Below, in pieces: positions 1-8,315 of a stretch of DNA of 64,000 nt (its first letter is position 1; each line of letters begins with the position of its first letter). The notes under the pieces were generated by a model that worked only from the letters and a program-made list of their open reading frames with translations, was not told the origin of the DNA and ran no database searches. Position numbers and translations under genes: made by a program. Origin of the DNA: Amycolatopsis taiwanensis DSM 45107 (GTDB taxonomy: Bacteria > Actinomycetota > Actinomycetes > Mycobacteriales > Pseudonocardiaceae); the NCBI RefSeq assembly GCF_000519205.1, contig NZ_KI912598.1, positions 386,390 through 450,389 on the forward strand, written 5' to 3'.

Positions 1-2261
1 GCCGCGGTGTCTCCGTCGCCCAGCGCCCCGAAACCCGCGACGTACTGGGCGGTCGCCCGCGCCCATGGCTCGGGGCAGTTTTGCTGGGCCGAGACGAGCG
101 CGAACGCCGCCTGCCGATCGCCCTCGCTCGCGTTCCGCATCATCCACGGCAACAGGACGACGGGGTAGCGGCCCGGCCGGTCGCCGGGCCACGCGGCGGT
201 CAAGACCTTTTCGGCGGTCGCGCGGTGGCGCTGCCACGTCGGCCGGTCGGACGCGGCCAGCAGCACGCATGCCGCGTAGTCCTCGCCGAGCCCGGCGGGC
301 GGGCCGGCACCGATCAAGCCGAGCAGCGTGATCGCGTACGGGGCGGCTGAAGTGGACGTGCCGCGGATCCACAGGTAGGCCGAGGCCGCGGCGAGTAGCT
401 CCAAGCCGGTGGTGACGTTCGGCGTCTCGACCGCCCAACGCAGGGCCGTCAGAAGATTCTCGTGTTCGGCTACCAGGCGCGGCAGCCACTGCAGCTGTTC
501 GGCTCGCCGCAGATGTGGGTCCGCTGAACGCAGCAGATCCAGTACTTGGTCGGCGTGAGCCTGTTGCGCCGACTCGCGTTCGCCCGCCTCGTCGAGCTGT
601 TCGGCGGCGTAGGCGCGGATCGTCTCCAGCATCCGGTAACGGCCGTGCGAGACCTCCAGGAGTGACTTGTCGACCAGCGATTCCAGCGTTTCCTCGTCGG
701 TGCCGCACACCCGCGCCGCGGCTCGGGCGGTCGCGCCGCCGGCGAAGACCGAGAACCGCCGCGCGGCCCGTAGCTCGGATTCGGCGAGCAGGTCCCAGCT
801 CCACGCGATCACCGAGCGCAGCGTCCGATGTCGTTCGGCGATCGTGCGGCTGCCCCGGCTGCCGACGCCCAGCCGCGCGGTGAGATCGTCGATGTCCAGT
901 GTGCGCACGCGTGCCGCCGCGAGTTCGATGGCCAGCGGCAGGTCGTCCAGGGCCGCGCAGATCCGCCGCACCAGCCCGTCCTCGGCGGTGAAACCACGCC
1001 GGACGGCCGTGGCCCGGTCGGCGAACAGCCGCACGGCTGCGGCCTCGTCAAGCGGGCGCACCTGGTGCAGGGTCTCGCCGATGATGCCGAGCGGCTCCCG
1101 GCTGGTGGCCAGGATCCGCAGTCGCGGGCAGGCCGCCAGCAGCCGTGCCACCACCTCGGCGGCAGTCTCGATCACATGCTCGCAGTTGTCCAGAACCAGT
1201 ACGAGCGCGCGGTCCGACAGGGCCGCGATCAGGCGATCGATCGGCGCCTGCGGTCCGTCCGTGAGCTGTAGCGCGTTCTCGCGAAGGCCGAGCGCGCCCA
1301 GCAGCGCCCGCGCCAGCCCGGCGCCGTCGCTCGACGGGGCCAGCTCCGCGAAGCACACCTCGTCGGTTGCGAGCGCGGCGACCTCGACCGACAGCCGGGT
1401 CTTGCCGACGCCGCCGGGGCCGATCAGCGTGACCAGCCGGGCGGTACGCAGCAGGTCCGCGATCTCGGTCACCTCCTCGTCGCGGCCCACGAAGGAGGTC
1501 AGCTGGGCGGGCGGAGCGGCGAGCGACGGCAACGCATCGGCGTTCAGCAGTTCCCGGTGCAGCGCGGCCAGTTCGACGGAGGGGCCGGCACCCAGTTCCT
1601 CGGCCAGGTGCCGCCTGGTCGCCTCGAACACCGCCAGCGCCTCGGCCTGCCCGCCTTCGGCGGACAGCGCCCGGATCAGCAGTCCCGCCAATCGTTCCCG
1701 GAGCGGATGGCGGCCGACCAGCTCGCGTAGCTCCGGCACGGCCGCGCGGTGCCCGCCGAGCCGTAGTTCGGCTTCGAACCGGTCCTCCAGTGCCCCGAGC
1801 CGCATCTCCTCCAACCGGACGGCGGCGGACTGGGCCGTCTCGCTCTCGGTGATTTCGGCCAGCGCGGGCCCGCGCCACAACTCCAGGGCATCACGCAGCA
1901 GCGCCACCGCCTGATCGGCCTCGCCGTCGCGCAACGCCGCCCGGCCCTGCCCGGCCAGCCGCTCGAACCGGCAGGCGTCCACGGTGTCGTCCGCGACGAC
2001 GATGCGGTAGCCCGCCCCGGCGCGCTCGATCGTGGCCGCCGATCCCAACGCCGTTCGCAGCCTGGACACCTGTGACTGCAGCGCATGCGCCGACGGTGCC
2101 GCATCCGGGTCGATCTCCTCGGCCAGCCGGCCGGACGGGACGACCTGGCCGGGACGGACCAGCAGCAACGTCAGCAGCGCACGCCGGGCGGGTCCCCCCA
2201 AGGGAATCTCGGTCCCGTCGTCGTGCCACGCCCGGGTCTCGCCGAGGATGCCAAACCGCAC
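1..2261 (-). CDS. AfsR/SARP-type transcriptional regulator with NB-ARC ATPase (3' end outside window)
   Basis: Cytoplasmic signal-integrating transcription factor of the SARP/AfsR class. The minus-strand frame stays open from a GTG at 2261 to the window edge (753 codons, C-terminus missing). Order seen: an N-terminal winged-helix DNA-binding domain (about residues 1-90, including RALLTLLLVRPGQVV), a bacterial transcriptional activator domain (about 95-240), then an NB-ARC P-loop ATPase with Walker A GPGGVGKT near residue 280 and a Walker B-like LVLDNCEH about 70 residues later, then the start of an alpha-helical, probably TPR, sensor region. The start is chosen because a GATAAT box lies 7 nt upstream, which predicts a leaderless mRNA. 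AfsR-like proteins usually activate secondary metabolism or stress genes; no biosynthetic genes are visible here, so the target is unknown. The other reading frames in this stretch are shadows. Confidence 0.9.
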   Translation of the reverse strand, partial: MRFGILGETRAWHDDGTEIPLGGPARRALLTLLLVRPGQVVPSGRLAEEIDPDAAPSAHALQSQVSRLRTALGSAATIERAGAGYRIVVADDTVDACRFERLAGQGRAALRDGEADQAVALLRDALELWRGPALAEITESETAQSAAVRLEEMRLGALEDRFEAELRLGGHRAAVPELRELVGRHPLRERLAGLLIRALSAEGGQAEALAVFEATRRHLAEELGAGPSVELAALHRELLNADALPSLAAPPAQLTSFVGRDEEVTEIADLLRTARLVTLIGPGGVGKTRLSVEVAALATDEVCFAELAPSSDGAGLARALLGALGLRENALQLTDGPQAPIDRLIAALSDRALVLVLDNCEHVIETAAEVVARLLAACPRLRILATSREPLGIIGETLHQVRPLDEAAAVRLFADRATAVRRGFTAEDGLVRRICAALDDLPLAIELAAARVRTLDIDDLTARLGVGSRGSRTIAERHRTLRSVIAWSWDLLAESELRAARRFSVFAGGATARAAARVCGTDEETLESLVDKSLLEVSHGRYRMLETIRAYAAEQLDEAGERESAQQAHADQVLDLLRSADPHLRRAEQLQWLPRLVAEHENLLTALRWAVETPNVTTGLELLAAASAYLWIRGTSTSAAPYAITLLGLIGAGPPAGLGEDYAACVLLAASDRPTWQRHRATAEKVLTAAWPGDRPGRYPVVLLPWMMRNASEGDRQAAFALVSAQQNCPEPWARATAQYVAGFGALGDGDTA

Positions 2262-2268
2262 GCCGGCG

Positions 2269-2274
2269 ATTATC
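2269..2274 (-). promoter_or_regulatory. -10 box of the AfsR-type gene (leaderless)
   Basis: GATAAT on the minus strand, with 7 nt between it and the GTG at 2261. This spacing puts transcription start at or next to the start codon. A GAACGTGTTC palindrome at 2287-2296 overlaps the expected upstream promoter region. Confidence 0.55.
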
Positions 2275-2478
2275 CAGTGTTGTTCGGAACGTGTTCGGAT
2301 AGCCAGGCCGTGACTTCGGCCATTGGCTGCCGGTTGACGGTGTAACCCCCGGTCAGGTCGCCCCGGAGCGCACCGGGCGCCACGCTGTTCACGGTGATGC
2401 GGCGTCGGCCCAGCTCGTTGGCCGGCGAGGGGCCATCACCTCCAGCGCGGCCTTGCTGATGGTGTAGAGGCGATCTGT
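2270..2478 (-). pseudogene. Short-chain dehydrogenase/reductase remnant
   Basis: Two minus-strand frames together read like the C-terminal third of a classical SDR. One frame gives LYTISKAALEVMA, which contains the YxxxK catalytic pair. After a frameshift near 2425 the other gives ANELGRRRITVNSVAPGAL, the conserved segment after the active site, and then DLTGG. The cofactor-binding N-terminal half (TGxxxGxG) is absent and the C-terminus runs into an unrelated-looking tail that is also found near 12.05 kb. It is a truncated, frameshifted relic and cannot make an enzyme. SDR genes often sit beside regulators; whether it was once linked to the AfsR-type gene is unknown. Confidence 0.6.
2282..2341. 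repeat. About 60-bp imperfect repeat, copy A, with GAACGTGTTC palindrome
   Basis: This stretch matches 12032-12091. The best part is about 36 bp with four mismatches, followed by a weaker match through GGCTGCC(G/C)GTT. Both copies hold GAACGTGTTC (here 2287-2296) and both lie just upstream of a minus-strand gene. The copy here overlaps the end of the SDR remnant. Confidence 0.55.
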
Positions 2479-3258
2479 GTGCCGGGTTCTGGTCCACCGG
2501 ATCGGTGATCGTGGTGCGAATGTGGTCTGGTTGTTTTTCTTCGCGATGCGTTGGTGGTGGCCCGGTGGGGTAGAAGTCTTGTTACGAACAGTGCGTCTTT
2601 CGCTTTCATTGGCGGTATGCGTAAACCCTCACCAGATCACTGGTCGAGACTGTCGCGGTGCTGTCAGCGACCGGAGGTCTGACCATCCACTCACCACTTC
2701 AAGGCCCGTCGTTGTCGGCGCGTTACCGGCGGTCGGGTGGCAAGCCGCCCATGTCTCCGGTACGCCGATCACCGTCTACGAGATTTGTGCGCCGTGAGGC
2801 TGAAACGGGCCGTGTCGGCGGTTGGCGACGGTGCCCCCGGCCTCATTTTCTGGGGTGCCGTCGGGTTCGGCGCCGGAGAGAAGGAAATATCCGAGAAACC
2901 GGTTGCAGAACGAAAACTCATTCTGGTAACGCATCAACGGCGAATATTGCGTTTTCGTGTCTGAAGCCGGGGTAAGGTTTCAAACTTGACGTCTGGTCAC
3001 CTACTGGCACGCCACGAACACATTTCCTGCGACGCGACCACTCTGATCGCCATCAAGGATGGTGCTGGCCCATTGCTGTGCGACGCCGAGGGTCGGCGTC
3101 GAGCGCCGGCGGCCGTTGATCCCGCGGCCGGCCCGAGCGTGCCCAGACGAGGCGAAGGTCAACAGCCGGTGTACAGTGTCCGGGGAGCGGGTGCTCGGTC
3201 TTCGCGAACTGGCCCGCTCGCATTCGGGTCCTCTGTTCGTTCGGGGGCTACCCGGCCA
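2479..3258. other. Gene-poor stretch between SDR remnant and tRNA-Pro
   Basis: About 780 bp. It has short open frames on both strands but none with a clear ribosome-binding site plus a recognisable protein. The base composition is patchier and locally more AT-rich than nearby genes (for example around 2880-2960). I see no promoter, repeat or mobile-element end that I can support. Confidence 0.4.
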
Positions 3259-3335
3259 CGGGATGTGGCGCAGCTTGGTAGCGCATCCGCTTTGGGAGCG
3301 GAGGGTCGCAGGTTCAAATCCTGTCATCCCGACCA
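3259..3335 (+). tRNA. tRNA-Pro (anticodon TGG)
   Basis: A complete 77-nt cloverleaf. The acceptor stem CGGGATG (3259-3265) pairs with CATCCCG (3325-3331). The D arm is GCGC-AGCTTGGTA-GCGC. The anticodon stem TCCGC/GCGGA encloses loop TTTGGGA with anticodon TGG at 3293-3295. The T arm is GCAGG-TTCAAAT-CCTGT. The CCA end is encoded (3333-3335). It reads CCA and, by wobble, other proline codons. tRNA genes are common integration sites, but I see no integrase or duplicated 3' end nearby. Confidence 0.97.
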
Positions 3336-3731
3336 CCTGGGCTGGACCCACGGGTTCAGCCCCTTTTCCGGGCCGGCCGAGCCGACCACGACTTTCCCGC
3401 TCGTAGCCGATCACCAGGAACCGTGCGGTGACCGGTTCGACGTATTCGGTGATCCGGTTCCGGTTGAGTTCGGTGCCGGCGGCAGCCGCCCGGTCAGCCG
3501 AACGACTCCCGTTCGGGTGGGGTGAAGGCCACCTCGTGGCCGGCCATCGGATCGATGAGGACCTCGGGTGTTGCCGGTGTGTGGGCAAGCGGTGCTCACG
3601 TTGGATCCCGGACCGATTCCTGCCACCCGTGGTAGCTCCCGAAACGGGTGATCGCAGCGTCACAACCCCGGTCGGGTCTTGCGGTTTGCCCGGGGCAGGA
3701 GCGGCAATACGAGAACGGGCGGCGGGCGCTG
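3336..3731. other. Intergenic stretch with possible decayed coding sequence
   Basis: About 400 bp with no intact gene. On the minus strand one frame, broken by a stop, reads FGSYHGWQESVRDP and then, after that stop, PEVLIDPMAGHEVAFTPPER before ending near 3492. The composition looks coding. I cannot match it to a family, so it is noted only as a possible remnant. Confidence 0.3.
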
Positions 3732-3902
3732 TCAGCTCGTGACGGTGGACCGTCGGTCGAGCCACCCGTAGACGAGCCGGACGAGCACGCCGACAAGGCC
3801 GATGGTTATCACGACGAGTCCGACCACATACATGTCCGCTTGAACAAGACCGAGGGCACCAATGCCGACGCCGAGCAGAATCACCCCAATCGCCTCTGCC
3901 AT
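3732..3902 (-). CDS. Small two-helix membrane protein (56 aa)
   Basis: The product is almost entirely two hydrophobic segments, about residues 4-19 and 24-44, joined by a short loop (QADMY), with a basic tail (GWLDRRSTVTS). The ATG at 3902 has a strong Shine-Dalgarno, GGAGGTGA, a few bases upstream, which is the main reason to accept so short a gene. It resembles the small DUF6458-like two-transmembrane proteins of actinobacteria, but that assignment is tentative. It is transcribed away from cydAB, whose start is about 110 bp away, so the two could share a control region. Function unknown. Confidence 0.65.
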   Translation of the reverse strand: MAEAIGVILLGVGIGALGLVQADMYVVGLVVITIGLVGVLVRLVYGWLDRRSTVTS

Positions 3903-4013
3903 TGCCGCCTCACCTCCGTATCTGGTGGTTCCCGCTGCCGAGGGCACTACACGTCCCAGCCTCGATGTCCGGGTTCGGGCGCGCGACCGCACTCGTCGGG
4001 GAGGCGTGCCGCG

Positions 4014-5390
4014 ATGGTGACCGCCTCGCTGGTGACGCTGGCGGAGGGGGACATCCCCGCCCGTACCCAGATGGGGGCGGCGCTGGGCTTCCACATCGTG
4101 TTCTCCTGCTTCGGCATCGCCTTTCCGACGATCGTGCTCGCCGCCCACTGGCGGGGTATCCGCCATGGTGACGCGGCGGCGTTGCTGCTGGCGCGGCGGT
4201 GGTCGAAGGTCATGGCCGTGACCTTCGCGGTGGGCGCGGTGTCCGGCACGGTGCTCTCGTACGAGTTGGGGCTGCTGTGGCCGGGGCTGATGGGCACCTA
4301 CGGCAGCGCCTTCGGAATCCCGTTCGCGATCGAGGGAATCTGGTTCTTCCTGGAGGCGATCTTCACGGCCATCTACCTCTACGGTTGGCGCCGGCTGTCC
4401 GCGTGGGCCCACTGGTGGGCCGGCACGCCGATGGTGGTCGCCGGGGCGCTGGGTGCGCTGGCGGTGGTGTCGGCGAACTCCTGGATGAACGTGCCCAGCG
4501 GGTTCGTGCTGCGTGACGGGCGGATCGTATCGGTCAACGCGTGGTCGGTGATCTTCAACGCCGCCACGCCGTACGAGGTGCCGCACATGGTGCTCGCCGC
4601 GTACATGGTCGCCGGCTTCGTCGTGGCGGCGGTGTACGCCGTGGGGATGCTCCGCGGGCGCCGGAACCATTACCACCGGCTGGGTTTCGGCATCGCGTTC
4701 GCGACGGGCGCGATCGCGGCACCGATCCAGGTCGTCGTGGGCGACATCGCCGCACGCGCGGTGGCGGCGCAGCAGCCGGCCAAGTTCGCCGCGATGGAAC
4801 TGATCGACCGGACCGGGACCAACGTCACCGAGTGGCTGGGCGGCATCTATTACCAGGGCCAGGTGTACTTCGGTGTCGGCATCCCCGGCCTGGGCTCGCT
4901 ACTGGCCGGCAGCCCGCGCCTCATCGGCTGGGAGGACTTCCCGCCCGAGTTGCGCGCCCCGCTGCCCAACCTGATCCACCTGACCTTCGACGGCATGGTG
5001 GTGATCGGACTCGCGCTGATGCTGCTCGGCGCGTGGCAGGGCTGGGTCTGGCGGTTCCGCCACACGACCCTGACCACGCGCTGGTTCCTGATCCCGGCCG
5101 CGCTGTCCGGGATCGGCGCGGTGGTGGCGATGGAGTTCGGCTGGATCGTCACCGAGGTCGGGCGGCAGCCCTGGACCGTCTACGGGCTGCTGTTGACCCG
5201 CGACGCGGTCACGACCGCGGGCGGGGTGCCGGTGACCCTCGGCGCGACCATCGCGATTTATGCCGTGCTCACCGGCATCTGCATAGGCGTGCCGTGGCTG
5301 ATGAGCCGGCGCTGGCGCCGGGAGGATCCGCGGTTGGAGGAGTACGAGACCACGCCCTACGGGCCGCCCGTGCCGGAGGCCGGATCATGA
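4014..5390 (+). CDS. cydA: Cytochrome bd-type quinol oxidase subunit I
   Basis: Membrane subunit that oxidises quinol and, with subunit II, reduces oxygen to water without pumping protons. The 458-aa product has about nine transmembrane helices. Visible landmarks are the N-terminal His in GFHIVFSCFG (high-spin haem ligand), His in YEVPHMVLAAYM (haem b558 ligand), and the signature EVGRQPWTVYG near residue 385. The quinol-binding Q loop is short and the signature is followed by VYGLLLTRDAVT, which fits the short-Q-loop/CIO-like branch rather than the E. coli long-loop type. The start at 4014 has GGGGAGG upstream; upstream in-frame sequence looks non-coding. The stop overlaps the cydB start (ATGA), so the two are translationally coupled. 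No cydDC exporter genes are adjacent. Confidence 0.93.
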   Translation: MVTASLVTLAEGDIPARTQMGAALGFHIVFSCFGIAFPTIVLAAHWRGIRHGDAAALLLARRWSKVMAVTFAVGAVSGTVLSYELGLLWPGLMGTYGSAFGIPFAIEGIWFFLEAIFTAIYLYGWRRLSAWAHWWAGTPMVVAGALGALAVVSANSWMNVPSGFVLRDGRIVSVNAWSVIFNAATPYEVPHMVLAAYMVAGFVVAAVYAVGMLRGRRNHYHRLGFGIAFATGAIAAPIQVVVGDIAARAVAAQQPAKFAAMELIDRTGTNVTEWLGGIYYQGQVYFGVGIPGLGSLLAGSPRLIGWEDFPPELRAPLPNLIHLTFDGMVVIGLALMLLGAWQGWVWRFRHTTLTTRWFLIPAALSGIGAVVAMEFGWIVTEVGRQPWTVYGLLLTRDAVTTAGGVPVTLGATIAIYAVLTGICIGVPWLMSRRWRREDPRLEEYETTPYGPPVPEAGS

Positions 5391-6589
5391 ACCCGTCACC
5401 GGAATCGATCTTGAGTGCGGTGGTGTTGTTCCTCGCGATAGTCTGCTACGCGCTGTTCGCCGGCGCCGACTTCGGTGCGGGGATCTGGGACCTGTTCGCC
5501 GGGGGCACCGAGCGCGGGCAGCGGCCGCGCGCGACCATCGACGCGTCGGTCACGCCGGTCTGGGAGGGCAACCACGTCTGGATCATCTTCGGCCTGGTCG
5601 TCATCTGGACGGCGTTCCCGATCGCGTTCGCCAGCATCATGACGGCGCTGTTCGTTCCGCTGTTCTTGTCCGTGGCGGGGATCTTCTTCCGCGGAATCGG
5701 GTTCGCGTTCCGCCACGAGGCCGAGCGGCTGCCGTCACGGCGCATGTGGGGGGCGATGTTCGCCTCAGCCTCGCTGGTCGCGCCGTTCTTCCTCGGTACC
5801 GTCATCGGCGCGGTGGCCACCGGCCGAGTGCGGGCCCACTCGGTGGGTAACGACTTCGCAGCCTGGACGAACCCGGTCGCACTGGTCACGGGAGTCCTGT
5901 TCGTTTGCGCCTGCGCCTATATCGGCGCCGTGTACCTGGTCGGTGACGCCGAACACCGGGGCGAAACCGACCTGGTGAGCTACTTCTCGCGCCGCGCGCT
6001 GGCCGCTGGGCTGGCCACCGGTGTGGTGGCGGCCATCAACATGTACCTGATGAGCACGGGTGCCCCCTACGTCTTCGGCCGGCTCGTCGGACCGGCACTG
6101 CCCATGGTCGCCCTCTCGGTCGCCGCGGGCATCGCCACGCTCGGCCTGCTCGTGTTGCGGCGCGACACCCTGCTGGGGATCAGGCGCTACAACCTGTTGA
6201 GGATCACCGGGGCCCTCGCGGTGGTGTCGGTGATCGTGGCATGGGGGTGGGCCCAGTACCCCTGGCTGCTGCCCGGGACGCTGACGCTGGTCGACGGCAG
6301 CGCTTCGAGCAGCGCGCTGTGGGCCCTGCTGGCCGTGGCGCTACTGGCCGTGGTGATCGTGGCGCCGTCTCTGGTCTACCTGTACTGGCTGCAGCAGCAT
6401 GAGCGCCTGGTGGAAAGCGAGGCGGCGGACGACCTGCGCCGCCGCCTCGGGCTCGCCGAGCCCCGGGCCGTGCCGGTGGGCCCGGCCGAACCGCCCCCGC
6501 CGGAGCATCACGGCCGTCTCGGCCTCGCCATCGTGGGCGCTTCGGTGGCGATCCGGCTGATCCGCAGGCTCTTCCGGCACGGCCGGTAA
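5387..6589 (+). CDS. cydB: Cytochrome bd-type quinol oxidase subunit II
   Basis: Second integral membrane subunit of the bd oxidase, needed for haem assembly and oxygen reduction. The 400-aa protein begins with the typical helix and motif YALFAGADFGAGIWDL, followed by the conserved TPVWEGNHVWIIFGLV segment and about eight transmembrane helices. It is longer than the usual 330-380 aa because of a polar, proline-rich cytoplasmic tail (EPRAVPVGPAEPPPPEHH) and a final short hydrophobic/basic segment. Its ATG overlaps the cydA stop by 4 bp. The pair is expected to serve under low oxygen or when the cytochrome bcc-aa3 branch is inhibited. Confidence 0.93.
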   Translation: MNPSPESILSAVVLFLAIVCYALFAGADFGAGIWDLFAGGTERGQRPRATIDASVTPVWEGNHVWIIFGLVVIWTAFPIAFASIMTALFVPLFLSVAGIFFRGIGFAFRHEAERLPSRRMWGAMFASASLVAPFFLGTVIGAVATGRVRAHSVGNDFAAWTNPVALVTGVLFVCACAYIGAVYLVGDAEHRGETDLVSYFSRRALAAGLATGVVAAINMYLMSTGAPYVFGRLVGPALPMVALSVAAGIATLGLLVLRRDTLLGIRRYNLLRITGALAVVSVIVAWGWAQYPWLLPGTLTLVDGSASSSALWALLAVALLAVVIVAPSLVYLYWLQQHERLVESEAADDLRRRLGLAEPRAVPVGPAEPPPPEHHGRLGLAIVGASVAIRLIRRLFRHGR

Positions 6590-6617
6590 GGTCGCCGCAC
6601 GCCGCGCGGCTTGGTGT

Positions 6618-6905
6618 TCAGGTCAGCGAGCGCACGCCCGCGACGTCGTACTCGGCCACCGACGCGGCGAGCATCGCAGCGCGCTGCTCGCCGCTGGGAC
6701 CGCTGCCCCGGAACGCCTCGACGGCCGCCCGCGACTCCCAGCGCTCGAAAACGTTGATGCGGCCGGCATCCACCAGGTCCGCGGTGATGGCGAAGTCGAG
6801 GCAGCCGAGCGCGTGGCGGGCCTGTTCAACGACGCTCACGCAGCCCGCGAGATAGGACTCGCGCTGTTGTGGATCGACGGTGATGGTTCCCGCGACGATC
6901 ACCAT
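6618..6905 (-). CDS. ABM-superfamily monooxygenase-like protein (putative quinol monooxygenase)
   Basis: A 95-aa single-domain protein with the antibiotic-biosynthesis-monooxygenase (dimeric alpha-beta barrel) pattern: the N-terminal strand MVIVAGTITVDPQQRESYLA, central GCLDFAITADLVDAGRINVFERWESRAAVEAF, and a final strand. Members include YgiN-type quinol monooxygenases and many stress proteins that need no cofactor; the exact substrate cannot be read from sequence. The start ATG at 6905 has AAGGAG upstream. It converges with cydB (28 bp between stops) and diverges from the P-loop kinase at 7012. Confidence 0.8.
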   Translation of the reverse strand: MVIVAGTITVDPQQRESYLAGCVSVVEQARHALGCLDFAITADLVDAGRINVFERWESRAAVEAFRGSGPSGEQRAAMLAASVAEYDVAGVRSLT

Positions 6906-7011
6906 GTGCTGCTCCTTTGCTTAGTTCGAACCGGCAGTCGCGGACTATGACCATCGACCGGCGCGGAACTCATCGGTGTGTGGGCCCCTTCGAGATTCGT
7001 AGGGTTGGTGG

Positions 7012-7593
7012 ATGCCGCAATTGATCCATGTGAACGGTCCGTCCGGCGTTGGGAAGTCCACGGTTGCCCGGATGTATGCCGATCGACATCCAGGCGTGCT
7101 CAATCTCGACACTGACCAGGTTGTCAGCCTTATCGGTGGTTGGCAGGACAACTTTTGGGAGGCGTTGAAGGCCGGACGACTACTGGCGGTCAGTATGGCG
7201 GAGACACACCTGCGGACAGGTCACGATGTCGTGATGCCGCAGTTGGCGACCAAGTGGGAGGAAGTCGAGGGATTCCAAGCCGCTGCTGGCCGTGCCGGGG
7301 CGCAGTATCGCGAGGTCGTGTTGATGGTTGGCAAGCAGCAGATGGTCGAGCGCTTCGCAGGTCGAGCGGCGGGCGCCGTGCTGACCCACCACCGACATAT
7401 CGAAGAGATCGTCGCGCGGGGTGGTGGCCCGGTGTTGCTGGAGCGGATCCATGACCACCTCACCGCGTATCTGGACACCCGTCCGGAGTGTGTGGTGGTT
7501 CAGACCGACGGGCGCGATGCAGGTCAAACCTACGACGCTGTTACCGCCGCGCTAGCCCGTGCCCGGCTAGATCAAACGGCTCCAGAAGGTTGA
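7012..7593 (+). CDS. P-loop kinase / AAA ATPase-like protein
   Basis: A 193-aa soluble protein with Walker A GPSGVGKST at residues 9-17, typical of small-molecule and nucleotide kinases (the adenylate/gluconate/chloramphenicol kinase-like fold). The following DTDQVV at about 33-38 is a likely acidic substrate-side motif. Late residues VVVQTDGRDAGQTYDAV fit the final strand and helix of the fold. No known substrate signature is recognisable, so only a phosphotransferase-like role is proposed. A TAGGGT box at 7000-7005 ends 6 nt before the ATG, suggesting a leaderless transcript. Codon usage is a little less GC-extreme than in neighbouring housekeeping genes. Confidence 0.75.
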   Translation: MPQLIHVNGPSGVGKSTVARMYADRHPGVLNLDTDQVVSLIGGWQDNFWEALKAGRLLAVSMAETHLRTGHDVVMPQLATKWEEVEGFQAAAGRAGAQYREVVLMVGKQQMVERFAGRAAGAVLTHHRHIEEIVARGGGPVLLERIHDHLTAYLDTRPECVVVQTDGRDAGQTYDAVTAALARARLDQTAPEG

Positions 7594-7734
7594 CCAGCTC
7601 AACTACTACGGGAAACGCCTTCATCGTCTGCCCCGGTGGACCGGAACGTGGGGCTCGCGGGACGGGAACGGGGACTCGCGGCTGACAAGCCTGACCGGCC
7701 AATGTAGTTTGGCTTTGATATACTATGGAAATCA

Positions 7735-7740
7735 TATAAT
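7735..7740 (+). promoter_or_regulatory. Consensus -10 box before Ddn-like gene
   Basis: A perfect TATAAT sits in a striking AT-rich island (7710-7740) in otherwise very GC-rich DNA. A second TATACT box is at 7719-7724. No good -35 at 17-18 bp is obvious, so an activator or alternative sigma factor may be involved. The start codon at 7764 follows 24 bp downstream. Confidence 0.45.
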
Positions 7741-7763
7741 CTCGCCGAGTGAAGGATGGACGA

Positions 7764-8225
7764 ATGGTCGAGCAGAAGGAAAAGGGGCGGACCTACCGCC
7801 GGATGGTCAACTCGATGAACAAGGCGGTCATCGGGTTGCAGCGAGTCGGCATCGTGATCGGGCCGATGCGGCTGATCACCGTCACGGGACGCCGGAGCGG
7901 CCTCCCGCGCACCTTCCCGATCGCCGTGCTCCCGCTGACCGGCGGGCAGTACATCTTCCAGGCTTATCCGAGGGCGGCTTGGGTAGCCAACGTGCGCGCG
8001 GCGGACACCGCGACCCTGACCCGCGGGCGCCACTCGTCCACGGTGCGGTTGATCGAGTTGCCGGTGGAGGAGCGTCGGCCCGTTCTGCACGAACTGGTGC
8101 GGACGTCGAACGCCAGTGTCGGCAAACGGTTCGTGACCACCGGGTTGGCGGAGGGGGCGACGCCCGACGAGGTCGCCGCCGCTGCGGAACGCATCGCGGT
8201 GTTCCGCATAGAGCCGCTTCGCTGA
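7764..8225 (+). CDS. Deazaflavin (F420)-dependent nitroreductase family protein (Ddn/DUF385-like)
   Basis: A 153-aa protein of the split-beta-barrel Ddn family, which binds F420 and acts as nitroreductase, quinone reductase or biliverdin-type reductase. Supporting segments are the central LITVTGRRSGLPRTFPI, the characteristic strand pair in which a small molecule bound via TGRRSG reads like the F420 phosphate contact, and the later YPRAAWVANVRAA region typical of this family. ATG at 7764 is preferred over GTG at 7749 because GAAGGATGGA lies at Shine-Dalgarno distance. The actual substrate is unknown. No F420 biosynthesis genes are nearby. Confidence 0.82.
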   Translation: MVEQKEKGRTYRRMVNSMNKAVIGLQRVGIVIGPMRLITVTGRRSGLPRTFPIAVLPLTGGQYIFQAYPRAAWVANVRAADTATLTRGRHSSTVRLIELPVEERRPVLHELVRTSNASVGKRFVTTGLAEGATPDEVAAAAERIAVFRIEPLR

Positions 8226-8315
8226 ATCTGTCGGAGTTAGGTCGTTCGGCCTCTTTTGTCGCCAAGTGCTCCAGGTCACACTGGCTCCACATTGAGTGGT
8301 CAAGGAGGTCGGTCC

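Noticed and set aside
1-2261. Start of a secondary-metabolite cluster controlled by the AfsR-type gene
   Set aside because: No synthase, tailoring or transport genes follow; the neighbours are a relic, a tRNA and respiratory genes.
3259-3335. Prophage or integrative element at tRNA-Pro
   Set aside because: No integrase, excisionase or repeated tRNA 3' end in the flanking few kilobases.
2986-3525. Open frames running through the tRNA-Pro gene
   Set aside because: They contain the whole tRNA and have no Shine-Dalgarno or recognisable protein.
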